The notes: a model not told the origin generated them from the sequence alone. Shown: positions 44,185-53,994, numbered from the stretch's first letter. The stretch is DNA of 64,000 nucleotides from Chitinimonas_A lacunae (GCF_042650885.1 NZ_JBHSBU010000001.1:2294001-2358000); one strand, 5' to 3'. Numbers and translations are program-made.

Positions 44185-45474
44185 TTAGAAGCCGGGCACG
44201 AGACATTTCTTGTGGTCGATGTGATACAGGAACTCGTCACGGAAGTGACGGAGCATGCCCTGTACCGGCATCACCGCGGCATCGCCAAGCGCACAGATGG
44301 TGCGGCCTGCGATGTTCTTGCCGACGGAGTCGAGCAGATCGAGGTCTTCTACACGGCCTTGGCCGTTCTCGATCCGGTCGATCACGCGATAGAGCCAACC
44401 GGTGCCTTCGCGACACGGCGTGCACTGACCGCACGACTCCTCGTAATAGAAGTAGGACAGGCGGCGCAGGGCTTTGACCATGCAGACCGTCTCATCCATC
44501 ACGATCACGGCGCCGGAACCAAGCATCGAGCCGGCTTTGGCGATCGAGTCGTAATCCATGGTGCAGTCCATCATCACGGCTGCCGGCAGTACCGGCGCCG
44601 ACGAGCCGCCCGGAATCACGCCCTTGAGCTTCTTGCCACCGCGCATGCCGCCCGCCATTTCCAGCAGGGCCGAGAACGGCGTGCCCAGCGGGATCTCATA
44701 GTTGCCCGGGCGATTGACATGGCCCGACACCGAGAACAGCTTGGTGCCGCCATTGTTGGGCTTGCCGAGTTCCAGGAACTTCTGCCCGCCCTCGCGGATG
44801 ATGTAAGGCACCGAGGCGAACGTCTCGGTATTGTTGATCGTGGTGGGCTTGCCATAGAGGCCGAACGAGGCGGGGAACGGCGGCTTGAAGCGCGGCTGTC
44901 CCTTCTTGCCTTCGAGCGATTCGAGCAGCGCGGTCTCCTCGCCGCAGATATAGGCACCGTAGCCGTGGTGGGCATACAGTTCGAAGGAGAAATCGCTGCC
45001 GAGGATGTTCTGGCCCAGGAAACCAGCCTGGCGGGCTTGTTCAAGCGCCTCTTCGAAGATCAGATAGTCTTCGAAGATCTCGCCGTGGATATAGTTGTAT
45101 CCGACCTTGATCCCCATGGCGTAGCCGGCGATGATCATGCCTTCGATCAGCGCATGGGGGTTGTAGCGGATGATGTCCTTGTCTTTGAAAGTACCCGGCT
45201 CGCCCTCGTCGGTATTGCAGACCAAGTATTTGTCGCCCGGGAACTGACGCGGCATGAAGCTCCACTTCAAACCGGTCGGGAAGCCGGCGCCACCGCGGCC
45301 GCGCAGCGCCGAGGTCTTCACTTCGGCGATCACGGCATCCTGGGTGATCTTCTCGTCGAGGATCTTGCGCAGGGCGGCATAGCCGCCGCGCTGGACATAG
45401 GCGTCCAGCTTCCAGCAGTCAGCGTCGTCGAGATCGACACCGTCGAAAATGATGCCTTTGACGTAAACGGTCAT
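44185..45474 (-). CDS. nuoF: NADH-quinone oxidoreductase subunit F
   Basis: 429 aa, the NADH- and FMN-binding subunit. GRGGAGFPTGLKW and GAYICGEETALLESLEGKKGQPR form the nucleotide and flavin sites. The [4Fe-4S] cluster N3 is bound by ESCGQCTPCREGT plus a later Cys. It is 13 bp downstream of nuoE. Confidence 0.97.
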   Translation of the reverse strand: MTVYVKGIIFDGVDLDDADCWKLDAYVQRGGYAALRKILDEKITQDAVIAEVKTSALRGRGGAGFPTGLKWSFMPRQFPGDKYLVCNTDEGEPGTFKDKDIIRYNPHALIEGMIIAGYAMGIKVGYNYIHGEIFEDYLIFEEALEQARQAGFLGQNILGSDFSFELYAHHGYGAYICGEETALLESLEGKKGQPRFKPPFPASFGLYGKPTTINNTETFASVPYIIREGGQKFLELGKPNNGGTKLFSVSGHVNRPGNYEIPLGTPFSALLEMAGGMRGGKKLKGVIPGGSSAPVLPAAVMMDCTMDYDSIAKAGSMLGSGAVIVMDETVCMVKALRRLSYFYYEESCGQCTPCREGTGWLYRVIDRIENGQGRVEDLDLLDSVGKNIAGRTICALGDAAVMPVQGMLRHFRDEFLYHIDHKKCLVPGF

Positions 45475-45487
45475 GACTTACCCGCGC

Positions 45488-45961
45488 TTATTGCAATTCG
45501 GCCAGCTTGCGGTCGATCGCATCCGGCGTCATGTGGTTGCACATGGTATGGTTGTTGACGAGCATCACCGGTGCGTAGCCACACGCCCCCATGCACTCGC
45601 CCTCGACCAGCGTATATTTGCCGTCGGCAGTGGTCTCGCCATAGCCGATCCCGAGCTTCTTCTTCAGATATTCGCCCGCATCGGCCCCGCCCGACAGTGC
45701 GCACGGCAGATTGGTACAGACCGTCAGCTTGTGCCGACCGACCGGCTTTCTGTCGTACATGTTGTAAAAGGTGGCCACTTCATGGGCAGCCATCGGCGCA
45801 ATGCCCAGATAGTCGGCGACGAACTTGATCAGGTCGGTCGACAGCCAGCGGTGTTCGACCTGGGCGATACGCAGTGCCGACATCACGGCCGAGCGCTTTT
45901 GCTCCGGCGGATATTTGGCGACCTCGCGATCGATTTGGGCCAGCGATTCGGGGGAGAGCAT
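45488..45961 (-). CDS. nuoE: NADH-quinone oxidoreductase subunit E
   Basis: 157 aa thioredoxin-like subunit. It binds a [2Fe-2S] cluster (N1a) through VCTNLPCALSGG and ECMGACGYAPVM. The start overlaps the nuoD stop by one base (TGATG). Confidence 0.97.
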   Translation of the reverse strand: MLSPESLAQIDREVAKYPPEQKRSAVMSALRIAQVEHRWLSTDLIKFVADYLGIAPMAAHEVATFYNMYDRKPVGRHKLTVCTNLPCALSGGADAGEYLKKKLGIGYGETTADGKYTLVEGECMGACGYAPVMLVNNHTMCNHMTPDAIDRKLAELQ

Positions 45962-47214
45962 CAGCGGTCAACCTCACCAAAAACGATGTCCTGGGTACCG
46001 ATGATCGCCACCACGTCGGAGATCATATGGCCACGCGACATCTCGTCCAGCGCCGACAGGTGAACATAGCCCGGGGCGCGAATCTTCAGACGGTAGGGCT
46101 TGTTGGCACCATCGGAGACCAGATAGATGCCGAATTCGCCCTTGGGATGCTCGACGCCGGCATAGGCCTCGCCTTCGGGCACATGCATCCCTTCGGTGAA
46201 GAGCTTGAAGTGGTGAATCAGCTCTTCCATATTGGTCTTCATATCGACCCGCGACGGCGGCGCCACCTTGTGGTTGTCGGTGATCACCGGACCGGGATTT
46301 TTGCGCAGCCAGTCAACGCACTGTTTGATGATGCGGTTGGACTGGCGCATTTCCTCGACACGAACCAGATAGCGGTCGTAGCAGTCACCGTTGACGCCGA
46401 CCGGCACATCGAAGTCCATCCGGTCGTAGACTTCATAGGGCTGCTTCTTGCGCAGATCCCAGGCGATGCCCGAGCCACGGATCATCGGGCCAGTAAAGCC
46501 AAGCTGGATCGCCCGCTCGGGGCTGACCACGCCGATGCCGACGGTACGCTGCTTCCAGATACGGTTATCGGTCAGCAGGTTTTCGTACTCGTCCACATAG
46601 GTGGGGAAGCGGCGGGTGAAGTCCTCGATAAAGTCGAGCAGCGAACCTTGGCGGTTTTCGTTGAGGCGGCGGATATCAGCCTCGTTGCGGACCTTGGAAG
46701 CCTTGTACTGCGGCATGCTGTCGGGCAGGTCGCGATAGACACCGCCAGGCCGGTAGTAGGCCGCGTGCAGGCGGGCACCCGAGACCGCTTCATAGCAGTC
46801 CATCAGGTCTTCACGCTCACGGAAGCAGTACAGGAACATGGTCATCGCACCGCAGTCGAGCGCGTGTGCGCCCAGCCACAGCAGATGGTTGAGCACCCGG
46901 GTGATCTCGTCGAACATCACGCGGATATATTGGGCACGCTCGGGCACTTCGATCTGCAACAGCTTTTCGATCGCCATCACATAGGCGTGCTCGTTGCACA
47001 TCATCGAGACGTAGTCGAGACGGTCCATGTAAGGAACCGACTGCAAGAAGGTCTTATGTTCGGCCAGTTTCTCGGTGGCACGATGGAGCAGGCCGATATG
47101 CGGGTCGGCGCGCTGCACCACTTCGCCGTCGAGTTCAAGCACCAGGCGCAGCACACCGTGCGCGGCCGGGTGCTGCGGACCGAAGTTCAGGGTGTAGTTC
47201 TTGATCTCAGCCAC
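45961..47214 (-). CDS. nuoD: NADH-quinone oxidoreductase subunit D
   Basis: 417 aa from a GTG at 47214 (VAEIKNYTLNFGPQHPAAHG). An upstream in-frame start would overlap nuoC more and lacks conservation. It is the 49-kDa-type subunit that lines the quinone site, with FGPQHPAAHGVLRLVLELDGE and YKLKIRAPGYVH-type RLKIRAPGYVHLS. It overlaps the end of nuoC by 8 bp. Confidence 0.95.
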   Translation of the reverse strand: MAEIKNYTLNFGPQHPAAHGVLRLVLELDGEVVQRADPHIGLLHRATEKLAEHKTFLQSVPYMDRLDYVSMMCNEHAYVMAIEKLLQIEVPERAQYIRVMFDEITRVLNHLLWLGAHALDCGAMTMFLYCFREREDLMDCYEAVSGARLHAAYYRPGGVYRDLPDSMPQYKASKVRNEADIRRLNENRQGSLLDFIEDFTRRFPTYVDEYENLLTDNRIWKQRTVGIGVVSPERAIQLGFTGPMIRGSGIAWDLRKKQPYEVYDRMDFDVPVGVNGDCYDRYLVRVEEMRQSNRIIKQCVDWLRKNPGPVITDNHKVAPPSRVDMKTNMEELIHHFKLFTEGMHVPEGEAYAGVEHPKGEFGIYLVSDGANKPYRLKIRAPGYVHLSALDEMSRGHMISDVVAIIGTQDIVFGEVDR

Positions 47215-47800
47215 CGTAGTTCTCCTCGCGGATAATGCGCGGAACGATCTCACGCGGCTCAATGGTGACGGGTTGGTAGATAACGCGACCTTGGACCGGG
47301 TCGTAGCGCATCTCGACGTGGCCCGACAGCGGGAAATCTTTGCGGAACGGGTGGCCGACGAAACCGTAATCGGTCAAGATACGGCGCAGGTCGGGATGGC
47401 CGGTGAACACGATGCCATACAGATCGAAGGCTTCGCGCTCGAACCAGTTGACCCCTGGCCACACCTCGAGCATCGACGGCATGGTAGGCAGTTCGTCATC
47501 GGGACAGAACACCCGTACCCGCAGACGCACGTTATGCTCGACCGACAGCAGATGGTAGACCACGGCGAAACGGGCACCATCCCAGGCACCCTCCTTGTAG
47601 GCGCTGTAGTCCATACCGCACAGGTCGATACAGGAGCGGAACTGGAACTGTGGCGCATCGCACAGCAGACGGGCCACCTCGTTCCACTCGGATTGCTTGA
47701 CCACCAGAGTCAATTCGCCGAGTGCATTCTTCAAGGAAACGGCCTTGTCACCCAAGGCCGTTGTCAGCGCCTGCTGTAGCGCGTCGATTTTTTTCGCCAT
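47207..47800 (-). CDS. nuoC: NADH-quinone oxidoreductase subunit C
   Basis: 197 aa with ATG at 47800 (MAKKIDALQQAL). It is a hydrophilic 30-kDa-type subunit: SIDLCGMDYSAY-like CIDLCGMDYSAYK, WFEREAFDLYGIVFTGHPDLRRIL and HPFRKDFPLSGHVEMRYD. Not fused to nuoD, as expected in betaproteobacteria. Confidence 0.96.
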   Translation of the reverse strand: MAKKIDALQQALTTALGDKAVSLKNALGELTLVVKQSEWNEVARLLCDAPQFQFRSCIDLCGMDYSAYKEGAWDGARFAVVYHLLSVEHNVRLRVRVFCPDDELPTMPSMLEVWPGVNWFEREAFDLYGIVFTGHPDLRRILTDYGFVGHPFRKDFPLSGHVEMRYDPVQGRVIYQPVTIEPREIVPRIIREENYGG

Positions 47801-47843
47801 GATGGATAGAGTCGTCGTTGGCGTAAGAGGTATCAGTCCAGGA

Positions 47844-48338
47844 TCAGCGCGCAATCGTATTGGTGCGCTTGATCTTGTTCTGCAGCTGGATCAGGCCGTA
47901 CAGCAACGCCTCGGCAGTCGGGGGGCAACCCGGCACATAGACGTCCACAGGCACAATGCGGTCGCAACCGCGCACCACGGAATAGGAATAATGATAGTAT
48001 CCGCCACCGTTGGCGCACGAACCCATCGACAACACCCACCGTGGCTCGGGCATCTGGTCATACACCTTGCGCAGGGCCGGAGCCATCTTATTGCACAGGG
48101 TGCCGGCGACGATCATCAAATCGCTCTGGCGCGGACTAGGACGGAACACGATACCGAAGCGGTCGAGGTCATAGCGGGAAGCGCCCGCATGCATCATCTC
48201 GACAGCGCAGCAGGCCAGACCAAAGGTCATGGGCCACAGCGAGCCGGTACGGGTCCAGTTGATGACGGTGTCGACGCTGGTGGTGAGAAAGCCTTTCTCC
48301 ACCACCCCTTGCGACACCGGATTTTCGGCTACTCCCAT
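47844..48338 (-). CDS. nuoB: NADH-quinone oxidoreductase subunit B
   Basis: 164 aa with ATG at 48338 (MGVAENPVSQGVVEKGF). It binds the last [4Fe-4S] cluster (N2) before quinone, with FGLACCAVEMM, GSCANGGGYYHYSY and VPGCPPTAEALLYG. Its start overlaps nuoA by 10 bp. Confidence 0.97.
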   Translation of the reverse strand: MGVAENPVSQGVVEKGFLTTSVDTVINWTRTGSLWPMTFGLACCAVEMMHAGASRYDLDRFGIVFRPSPRQSDLMIVAGTLCNKMAPALRKVYDQMPEPRWVLSMGSCANGGGYYHYSYSVVRGCDRIVPVDVYVPGCPPTAEALLYGLIQLQNKIKRTNTIAR

Positions 48339-48697
48339 TCCAGCGCCCCTTTCATCCACTCGTACACGAATCCGACCACCAGAATTCCCAGGAACACCAT
48401 CATGGCGACGAAGCCGGGGAAGGCCACTTCCTTGATCACCGCCGCCCAGGGCAGCAGGAAGGCCACTTCGAGATCGAACAGGATAAACAGGATGGCGACG
48501 AGGTAGTAACGCACGTCGAACTGCATGCGCGCATCTTCGAACGCCTCGAAACCGCACTCGTAGGGAGACAGTTTTTCCGGATCGGGCTTGTTGGTTCCAA
48601 GAACAAGGCTGACAGCCTTACCCAACGCCATAGGGGCGACACCAACCAGCAACCCAACCAGCATGAAGAGCAAGACTGGGAAGTAGTTCTCGAGCAT
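48329..48697 (-). CDS. nuoA: NADH-quinone oxidoreductase subunit A
   Basis: 122 aa, three membrane helices (FPVLLFMLVGLLVGVAPMALG; VRYYLVAILFILFDLEVAFLLPWA; GFVAMMVFLGILVVGFVYEW) with the conserved PYECGFEAFEDAR loop. GGGGAGC ribosome-binding site. First gene of the nuo operon; the promoter probably lies in 48698-48790, but no clear box was assigned. Confidence 0.97.
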   Translation of the reverse strand: MLENYFPVLLFMLVGLLVGVAPMALGKAVSLVLGTNKPDPEKLSPYECGFEAFEDARMQFDVRYYLVAILFILFDLEVAFLLPWAAVIKEVAFPGFVAMMVFLGILVVGFVYEWMKGALEWE

Positions 48698-48792
48698 GAA
48701 AGCTCCCCGGTACGGTTGTTACAAGCGAATGAAGGGCATGACTGCCCCTCATTTTGGACCACCTGCATAATATTGCGGCGGATATTTGAATT

Positions 48793-48877
48793 TGGTGCCG
48801 ACAGTGAGACTCGAACTCACACGGCTCTCGCCACTACCCCCTCAAGATAGCGTGTCTACCAATTTCACCATGTCGGC
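48793..48877 (-). tRNA. tRNA-Leu (GAG)
   Basis: 85 nt with encoded CCA, class II. It begins GCCGACATGGTGAAATTGG, anticodon GAG in CTTGAGG, long variable arm, T-loop GAGTTCGAGTCTC on the minus strand. It lies between secG and nuoA. Confidence 0.95.
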
Positions 48878-48902
48878 AGAGCACCAAATTTGACCGGTAA
48901 AC

Positions 48903-49250
48903 TTAGTTGGGTATTACACCCTGTTTACCGTTTTGCGCCGGTTGATTTTCCGGTGCTTTTTGATTCTGATGCGGTACAGAGGACATAACACCAGCATCAG
49001 TTTTTACTTCGACTCCCGCGTCGATTTTCACCAGCGCGAAAAGCGTACAGAAAAAGATTGTAGCACAAACAGCCGTAGTTCTACTCAAAAAATTCGCAGA
49101 ACCGCTTGCTCCAAACAGACTTCCGGCAGAACCGCTGCCGAAAGCAGCACCCATATCGGCGCCTTTACCGTGTTGCAGCAAGACCAGCACTATCACAGCC
49201 AGTGCGGACAGTATGTTTGCAATCTGAATCAGACCTTTAAATACTTCCAT
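48903..49250 (-). CDS. secG: SecG, protein-export translocon subunit
   Basis: 115 aa from ATG 49250 (MEVFKGLIQIANIL); a GTG nine bases upstream directly after tpiA is also possible. SecG is an accessory SecYEG subunit with two helices: LSALAVIVLVLLQHGKGAD and FLSRTTAVCATIFFCTLFALV, joined by GAAFGSGSAGSLFGASGSANF. The polar C-terminal tail is rich in Gln and Asn. Adjacent to tpiA and the tRNA-Leu, as usual. Confidence 0.95.
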   Translation of the reverse strand: MEVFKGLIQIANILSALAVIVLVLLQHGKGADMGAAFGSGSAGSLFGASGSANFLSRTTAVCATIFFCTLFALVKIDAGVEVKTDAGVMSSVPHQNQKAPENQPAQNGKQGVIPN

Positions 49251-49259
49251 GTCCGCCAC

Positions 49260-49985
49260 TCAAGCCGCCGCGCGGCAAATATCTGCAAATTCCTGCGCAT
49301 CGAGCGATGCACCACCTACCAACACCCCATCCACAGCGGGAAGGGTCAGAATAGCTGATGCGTTGCCCGCCTTCACGCTACCACCGTAGAGCACCGAGAA
49401 CGACGCTCCCAGATGGCGCTTGATCAATTCGTGCATCGAGGCGATCTGATCGAGCGATGCGGCCCTGCCGGTACCAATCGCCCAGATCGGCTCATAAGCC
49501 ACACAGAACCGTTCGGGAGAGGCGCCGCGTGCCATCAAGGCACGTAACGGAGCCAACTGCGATTCTATTGCCGCTTCGGCACGACCACCATCGCGTTCTG
49601 CCAGTGTTTCACCGACACACACAACGGCGAATAACCCCACTTCTAACAGACGGGCAAGCTTGGCCGCCACAGCCGCGTCGCTTTCCGCGAAATATCGGCG
49701 GCGTTCTGAGTGACCGATGATCACTTCGGCGCAGCCGATATCTTTAAGCATTCTTGCCGACACTTCGCCGGTATAGGCACCGTCACCGTACTCACTGACG
49801 TTTTGCGCTCCGACGCGTATCGCACTCTTTTTCAGCTTGGCGACTGCTTGCCCCAGATAGGGATAGGGCACACAGACCGACACCGAAGCATCGAAAGACT
49901 GGTTTTGCAGAGCATCGAGAACCTCATCGATCGCAGCGGCGGAACCGTTCATTTTCCAGTTGCCGACCACATGTTTGCGAGCCAT
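49260..49985 (-). CDS. tpiA: Triosephosphate isomerase
   Basis: 241 aa, slightly short for the family. It interconverts dihydroxyacetone phosphate and glyceraldehyde 3-phosphate in glycolysis. The catalytic Lys is in GNWKMNGS, the His in VIIGHSERRRYF and the Glu in FCVAYEPIWAIGTGRAAS. It is directly followed by secG (9 bp). Confidence 0.97.
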   Translation of the reverse strand: MARKHVVGNWKMNGSAAAIDEVLDALQNQSFDASVSVCVPYPYLGQAVAKLKKSAIRVGAQNVSEYGDGAYTGEVSARMLKDIGCAEVIIGHSERRRYFAESDAAVAAKLARLLEVGLFAVVCVGETLAERDGGRAEAAIESQLAPLRALMARGASPERFCVAYEPIWAIGTGRAASLDQIASMHELIKRHLGASFSVLYGGSVKAGNASAILTLPAVDGVLVGGASLDAQEFADICRAAA

Positions 49986-50088
49986 TCAGTTGCCCCGTCT
50001 GCTGCAAAGGAGGCGAATTCTAAGGGGTCTTTGTGCTTTCGTCAAACCTGATCGAGATAAAAATCGTCCTAGCGGGCAGTTGGAGGAT

Positions 50089-50106
50089 TTGTAATATTTG
50101 TGTAAT
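50089..50106 (+). promoter_or_regulatory. Pho box upstream of pstS
   Basis: TTGTAAT (50089-50095), a 4-nt spacer and GTGTAAT (50100-50106) form two direct repeats with the 11-bp period of a PhoB-binding site (consensus CTGTCAT-N4-CTGTCAT). It stands 116 bp before the pstS ATG. It suggests induction of pstSCAB under phosphate limitation by PhoB. The match is good but the assignment is by eye. Confidence 0.65.
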
Positions 50107-50221
50107 GCCAAATTCGTAGTATCCGCCGCCGTGGCGAGAAGCCATTGCCGCAGCGCGGGCGCCGCTTCCCTGATCAAGCTGCCCGATTCATTAGATACCG
50201 CAAATCTCTGGAGAATACGCA

Positions 50222-51259
50222 ATGCATCTGCCCCTGGGCCGCACAGTAGCCGTCGTTCTGGGTCTGGCGACCTCGGTCGCCCACGCTGCCGATATCACCG
50301 GCGCCGGCGCCACCTTCCCCTACCCGCTGTATGCCAAGTGGGCCGAAGCGTACAAGACCAAGACCGGTGTCGGTCTCAACTACCAGTCGATCGGCTCGGG
50401 CGGCGGTATCAAGCAGATCCAGGCCAAGACCGTCGATTTCGGCGCCTCCGATATGCCGCTCAAGTTGGAAGAACTCAACAAGAGCGGCCTGATGCAATTT
50501 CCTACCGTGATCGGCGGCGTGGTGCCGGTCTATAACCTGCCTGGTATCGGTGCCGGTCAATTGAAGCTCAGCCCGCAACTGCTGGCCGATATCTATCTGG
50601 GCAAGATCAAGCGCTGGAACGACGCCCCGATCGCCGCCCTCAACAAGGGGCTGCCGCTGCCGGCCCTGCCGATCAATGTGATCCGGCGCGCCGATGGCTC
50701 CGGCACCTCGTTCATCTTCACCAACTACCTGTCCAAGGTCAGCCCCGAGTGGAAGCAGAAGGTCGGCGAAGGCACGGCCGTGGCCTGGCCTGCCGGGATC
50801 GGCGGTAAGGGCAACGAAGGCGTGTCGGCCTATATCCAGCGCATCAAGGGCACCATCGGCTACGTCGAATATGCTTACGCCAAGCAGAACAAGCTGAGCC
50901 ACGCCATGCTACAGAACAAGGAAGGCGTTTTCGTACAGCCGACCGAGGAAAGCTTCAAGGCGGCCGCCGCCAATGCCGACTGGAAAAACTCGCCAGGTTT
51001 CTATCAGATCCTGACCGACCAGCCCGGCAAGGCCGCCTGGCCCCTGGCTGGCGCCACCTTTATCCTGCTGCATAAGAAACAGGACAAGCCGCAAGCCGGC
51101 GGCGAAGTGCTCAAGTTCTTCGACTGGGCCTACGGTGCCGACGGCGACAAGACCGCACTCGATCTCGACTACATTCCGCTGCCCGATGAAGTGGTCGGCC
51201 AGATCAAGGGGACATGGAAACAAGTCACCGATGCTAGCGGTGCGGCAATTCTCAAGTAA
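50222..51259 (+). CDS. pstS: PstS, periplasmic phosphate-binding protein
   Basis: 345 aa. A signal peptide (RTVAVVLGLATSVAHAADI, cut after AHA) precedes the mature protein. Phosphate-binding features include ITGAGATFPYPLYAKW, YQSIGSGGGIKQIQ, FGASDMPL and RRADGSGTSFIFTNYLS. It delivers phosphate to PstCA. First gene of the pst operon, preceded by a Pho box. Confidence 0.97.
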   Translation: MHLPLGRTVAVVLGLATSVAHAADITGAGATFPYPLYAKWAEAYKTKTGVGLNYQSIGSGGGIKQIQAKTVDFGASDMPLKLEELNKSGLMQFPTVIGGVVPVYNLPGIGAGQLKLSPQLLADIYLGKIKRWNDAPIAALNKGLPLPALPINVIRRADGSGTSFIFTNYLSKVSPEWKQKVGEGTAVAWPAGIGGKGNEGVSAYIQRIKGTIGYVEYAYAKQNKLSHAMLQNKEGVFVQPTEESFKAAAANADWKNSPGFYQILTDQPGKAAWPLAGATFILLHKKQDKPQAGGEVLKFFDWAYGADGDKTALDLDYIPLPDEVVGQIKGTWKQVTDASGAAILK

Positions 51260-51366
51260 AATCCCGACCCCTGCCGGACAGCGGCAGTGGCATCGACGGC
51301 AGGCAAGCCCCAACACGGCTGCCTGCCGCTTTGTCGTTAAATAACCGAGTTATCGCGAGACGGATC

Positions 51367-52320
51367 ATGTCAGACCAAGCCCGCCTACCCAACCATCGCC
51401 TCGCCGACACGCTATTCCTGTATCTGACCCGGGGCGCGGCCGCGCTGGTGCTGCTTTTGCTGGCAGCGATCATCGGTTCGCTGATCGTCGGCAGTTGGCC
51501 CAGCATTGCCAAATACGGTCCCAGCTTTCTGTGGAACCCGACCTGGAACCCCGTCACCGAGGAATTCGGCGCTTGGCGACCTATTCTCGGGACCCTGCTG
51601 ACCTCGGCGATTGCCTTGTCGATCGGTGTCCCGGTCAGCTTCGGTATTGCCCTGTTCCTGACTGAACTGGCCCCTACCTGGCTGCGCCGCCCGCTGGGTA
51701 TCGCGGTCGAGCTGCTGGCCGGCATCCCTTCGATCATCTATGGGATGTTCGGCTTTTTCGTGGTGGCCCCGCTGCTGAGCGAACATGTTCAGCTCTGGTT
51801 GACCGAAAAGACTGCCGGCATCCCGCTGCTGGGTGCCTTGTTCGACGGCCCGCCGTTTGGCATCGGCATCTTCACCGCCGGCCTGATCCTTGCCGTGATG
51901 ATCATTCCGTTCATTGCCTCGGTGATGCGTGACGTGTTCGAAGTGGTGCCCGCCATGCTCAAAGAATCGGCCTACGGCCTTGGCGCCACCACCTGGGAAG
52001 TCGTGCGTTATGTGGTGCTGCCCTACACCAAGACCGGGGTGATCGGCGGCATCATGCTAGGCCTTGGCCGCGCACTTGGTGAAACCATGGCGGTCACTTT
52101 CGTGATCGGCAATTCCTACGATGAAGTCGGCTCGCTGTTCCATCCGGGCAACAGTATTGCCTCGAGCCTGGCCAACGAATTCAATGAAGCCCATTCCGAG
52201 ATGCATCTGGCGGCGCTGATCGAGCTGGGGCTGATCCTGTTCGTCATCACCTTTATCGTGCTGACCCTGTCGAAACTGCTGCTGCTGCGCCTGCAAAAGA
52301 GCGAAGGCACGCATTCCTGA
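51367..52320 (+). CDS. pstC: PstC, phosphate ABC permease
   Basis: 317 aa with ATG at 51367 (MSDQARLPNHRLADTLF); a start at 51331 is less likely. Six membrane helices, the first being ALVLLLLAAIIGSLIVG. The cytoplasmic coupling motif is ESAYGLGATTWEVVRYVVLP (EAA-type loop). It forms the channel with PstA. Confidence 0.96.
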   Translation: MSDQARLPNHRLADTLFLYLTRGAAALVLLLLAAIIGSLIVGSWPSIAKYGPSFLWNPTWNPVTEEFGAWRPILGTLLTSAIALSIGVPVSFGIALFLTELAPTWLRRPLGIAVELLAGIPSIIYGMFGFFVVAPLLSEHVQLWLTEKTAGIPLLGALFDGPPFGIGIFTAGLILAVMIIPFIASVMRDVFEVVPAMLKESAYGLGATTWEVVRYVVLPYTKTGVIGGIMLGLGRALGETMAVTFVIGNSYDEVGSLFHPGNSIASSLANEFNEAHSEMHLAALIELGLILFVITFIVLTLSKLLLLRLQKSEGTHS

Positions 52321-52342
52321 TCCGGATAAAGAGCGAATATCC

Positions 52343-53188
52343 ATGAATTCCGCCCTGTATACCCGTCGCCGGCTGGTCAACTACTTCAACCTCGGCATGT
52401 CGATGTTTGCCATGCTGTTTGGTCTGTTCTGGCTAGGCTGGATTCTTTACACCCTGCTCCAGAACGGCTTTTCTGCGGTCAATCTGGCCGTCTTTACCCA
52501 GACCACTCCAGCTCCCGGCAGTGCCGGCGGTCTGGCCAATGCCATCATTGGCAGTCTGGCGATGGCCTTGATCGGCACCTTGATCGGCACGCCGATCGGC
52601 ATCCTGGCCGGCACCTATCTGGCCGAATTCGGCCAGCGCGGCTGGCTGGCGCCCACGACCCGCTTTATCAACGACATCCTGCTGTCGGCGCCGTCGATCG
52701 TGATCGGTCTGTTTGTTTACACACTGTACGTCAAACAGGTGAAGCACTACTCGGGCTGGGCCGGTTCGCTGGCGCTGGCGCTGATCGTGATCCCGGTGGT
52801 GCTGCGCACGACCGAGAATATGCTGCGGCTGGTGCCCAACAGCATGCGCGAAGCCGCAGCGGCGCTCGGCGCGCCGCGTTGGAAGATGATCGTGTCGGTG
52901 ACGCTGCGCGCCTCGCGTGCCGGCATCCTGACCGGCATCCTGCTCGCGGTGGCGCGTATTTCCGGCGAGACCGCTCCTTTGCTGTTCACGGCGTTCAATA
53001 ACCAGTTCTGGAGCGTCAATATGAACGAGCCGATCGCCAACCTGCCCTATGTGATCTTCCAATTCGCCATGAGCCCGTACGAAGACTGGAAGCAGCTCGC
53101 CTGGGCCGGCGCCCTGATCATCACCTTGAGCGTGCTCGGCCTGAATGTGCTGGCGCGGGTGCTGCTCAAGCAGGAAAAGACTCACTGA
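52343..53188 (+). CDS. pstA: PstA, phosphate ABC permease
   Basis: 281 aa, six helices. EAA-type loop REAAAALGAPRWKMIVSVTL. It is 22 bp downstream of pstC and pairs with it in the membrane. Confidence 0.96.
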   Translation: MNSALYTRRRLVNYFNLGMSMFAMLFGLFWLGWILYTLLQNGFSAVNLAVFTQTTPAPGSAGGLANAIIGSLAMALIGTLIGTPIGILAGTYLAEFGQRGWLAPTTRFINDILLSAPSIVIGLFVYTLYVKQVKHYSGWAGSLALALIVIPVVLRTTENMLRLVPNSMREAAAALGAPRWKMIVSVTLRASRAGILTGILLAVARISGETAPLLFTAFNNQFWSVNMNEPIANLPYVIFQFAMSPYEDWKQLAWAGALIITLSVLGLNVLARVLLKQEKTH

Positions 53189-53217
53189 TACCGACAGAAC
53201 CGAACATTCGAGAAAGC

Positions 53218-53994
53218 ATGAATATGGAAAGCCAAGCCACGCCGGCCAAACTGTCGGTACGCAACCTGAACTTCTACTACGGCAACTTCCACGCCCTGAA
53301 GCAGATCAACCTCGATATTACCGATCGCAAGGTCACCGCTTTTATCGGCCCGTCGGGCTGCGGTAAATCGACGCTGCTGCGCACCTTCAACCGCATGTAC
53401 GACCTCTACCCCAAGCTGCGCGCCGAGGGCGAGATTCTGTTCAATGGCCGCAATATCCTCGACAAGGGTGTGGACCTCAATATGCTGCGGGCCAAGGTCG
53501 GCATGGTGTTCCAGAAGCCGACGCCGTTCCCGATGTCGATCTACGACAATATCGCCTTCGGGGTGAAGCTGTATGAGCGGCTGAGCCGCAGCGAGATGGA
53601 CGACCGGGTCGAATGGTCGCTACAGAAGGCGGCGCTGTGGAACGAGGTCAAGAATAAGCTCAAGCAGTCCGGTCTTGGCCTCTCGGGCGGTCAGCAGCAG
53701 CGGCTGTGTATCGCCCGGGCGGTAGCGGTCAAGCCTGAAGTGCTGCTGCTCGACGAGCCGACTTCGGCGCTCGATCCGATCTCGACGGCGCATATCGAGG
53801 AGCTGATCCACGAGCTGAAGAAGGACTACACCATCGCCATCGTGACCCACAATATGCAACAGGCGGCACGGGTATCGGACTACACGGCCTATATGTACCT
53901 GGGCGAGCTGGTCGAAGTCGGGGCTACCGATGATATCTTCACCAAGCCCACCCGTAAGGAAACCGAAGATTACATCACCGGTAAATTCGGCTGA
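53218..53994 (+). CDS. pstB: PstB, phosphate ABC transporter ATPase
   Basis: 258 aa. Walker A GPSGCGKSTLLRTFNRM, ABC signature LSGGQQQRLCIARA, Walker B LLLDEPTSALDPIST and the switch His in IVTHNMQQAARVSDYTAY. ATP hydrolysis drives phosphate import. No phoU follows; the operon ends with the terminator at 54015. Confidence 0.97.
   Translation: MNMESQATPAKLSVRNLNFYYGNFHALKQINLDITDRKVTAFIGPSGCGKSTLLRTFNRMYDLYPKLRAEGEILFNGRNILDKGVDLNMLRAKVGMVFQKPTPFPMSIYDNIAFGVKLYERLSRSEMDDRVEWSLQKAALWNEVKNKLKQSGLGLSGGQQQRLCIARAVAVKPEVLLLDEPTSALDPISTAHIEELIHELKKDYTIAIVTHNMQQAARVSDYTAYMYLGELVEVGATDDIFTKPTRKETEDYITGKFG

Noticed and set aside
41872..45558. Very long plus-strand frame (1228 aa) opposite nuoG and nuoF
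   Set aside because: Antisense shadow spanning two well-defined genes; rich in His, Arg and Gln with no domain pattern.
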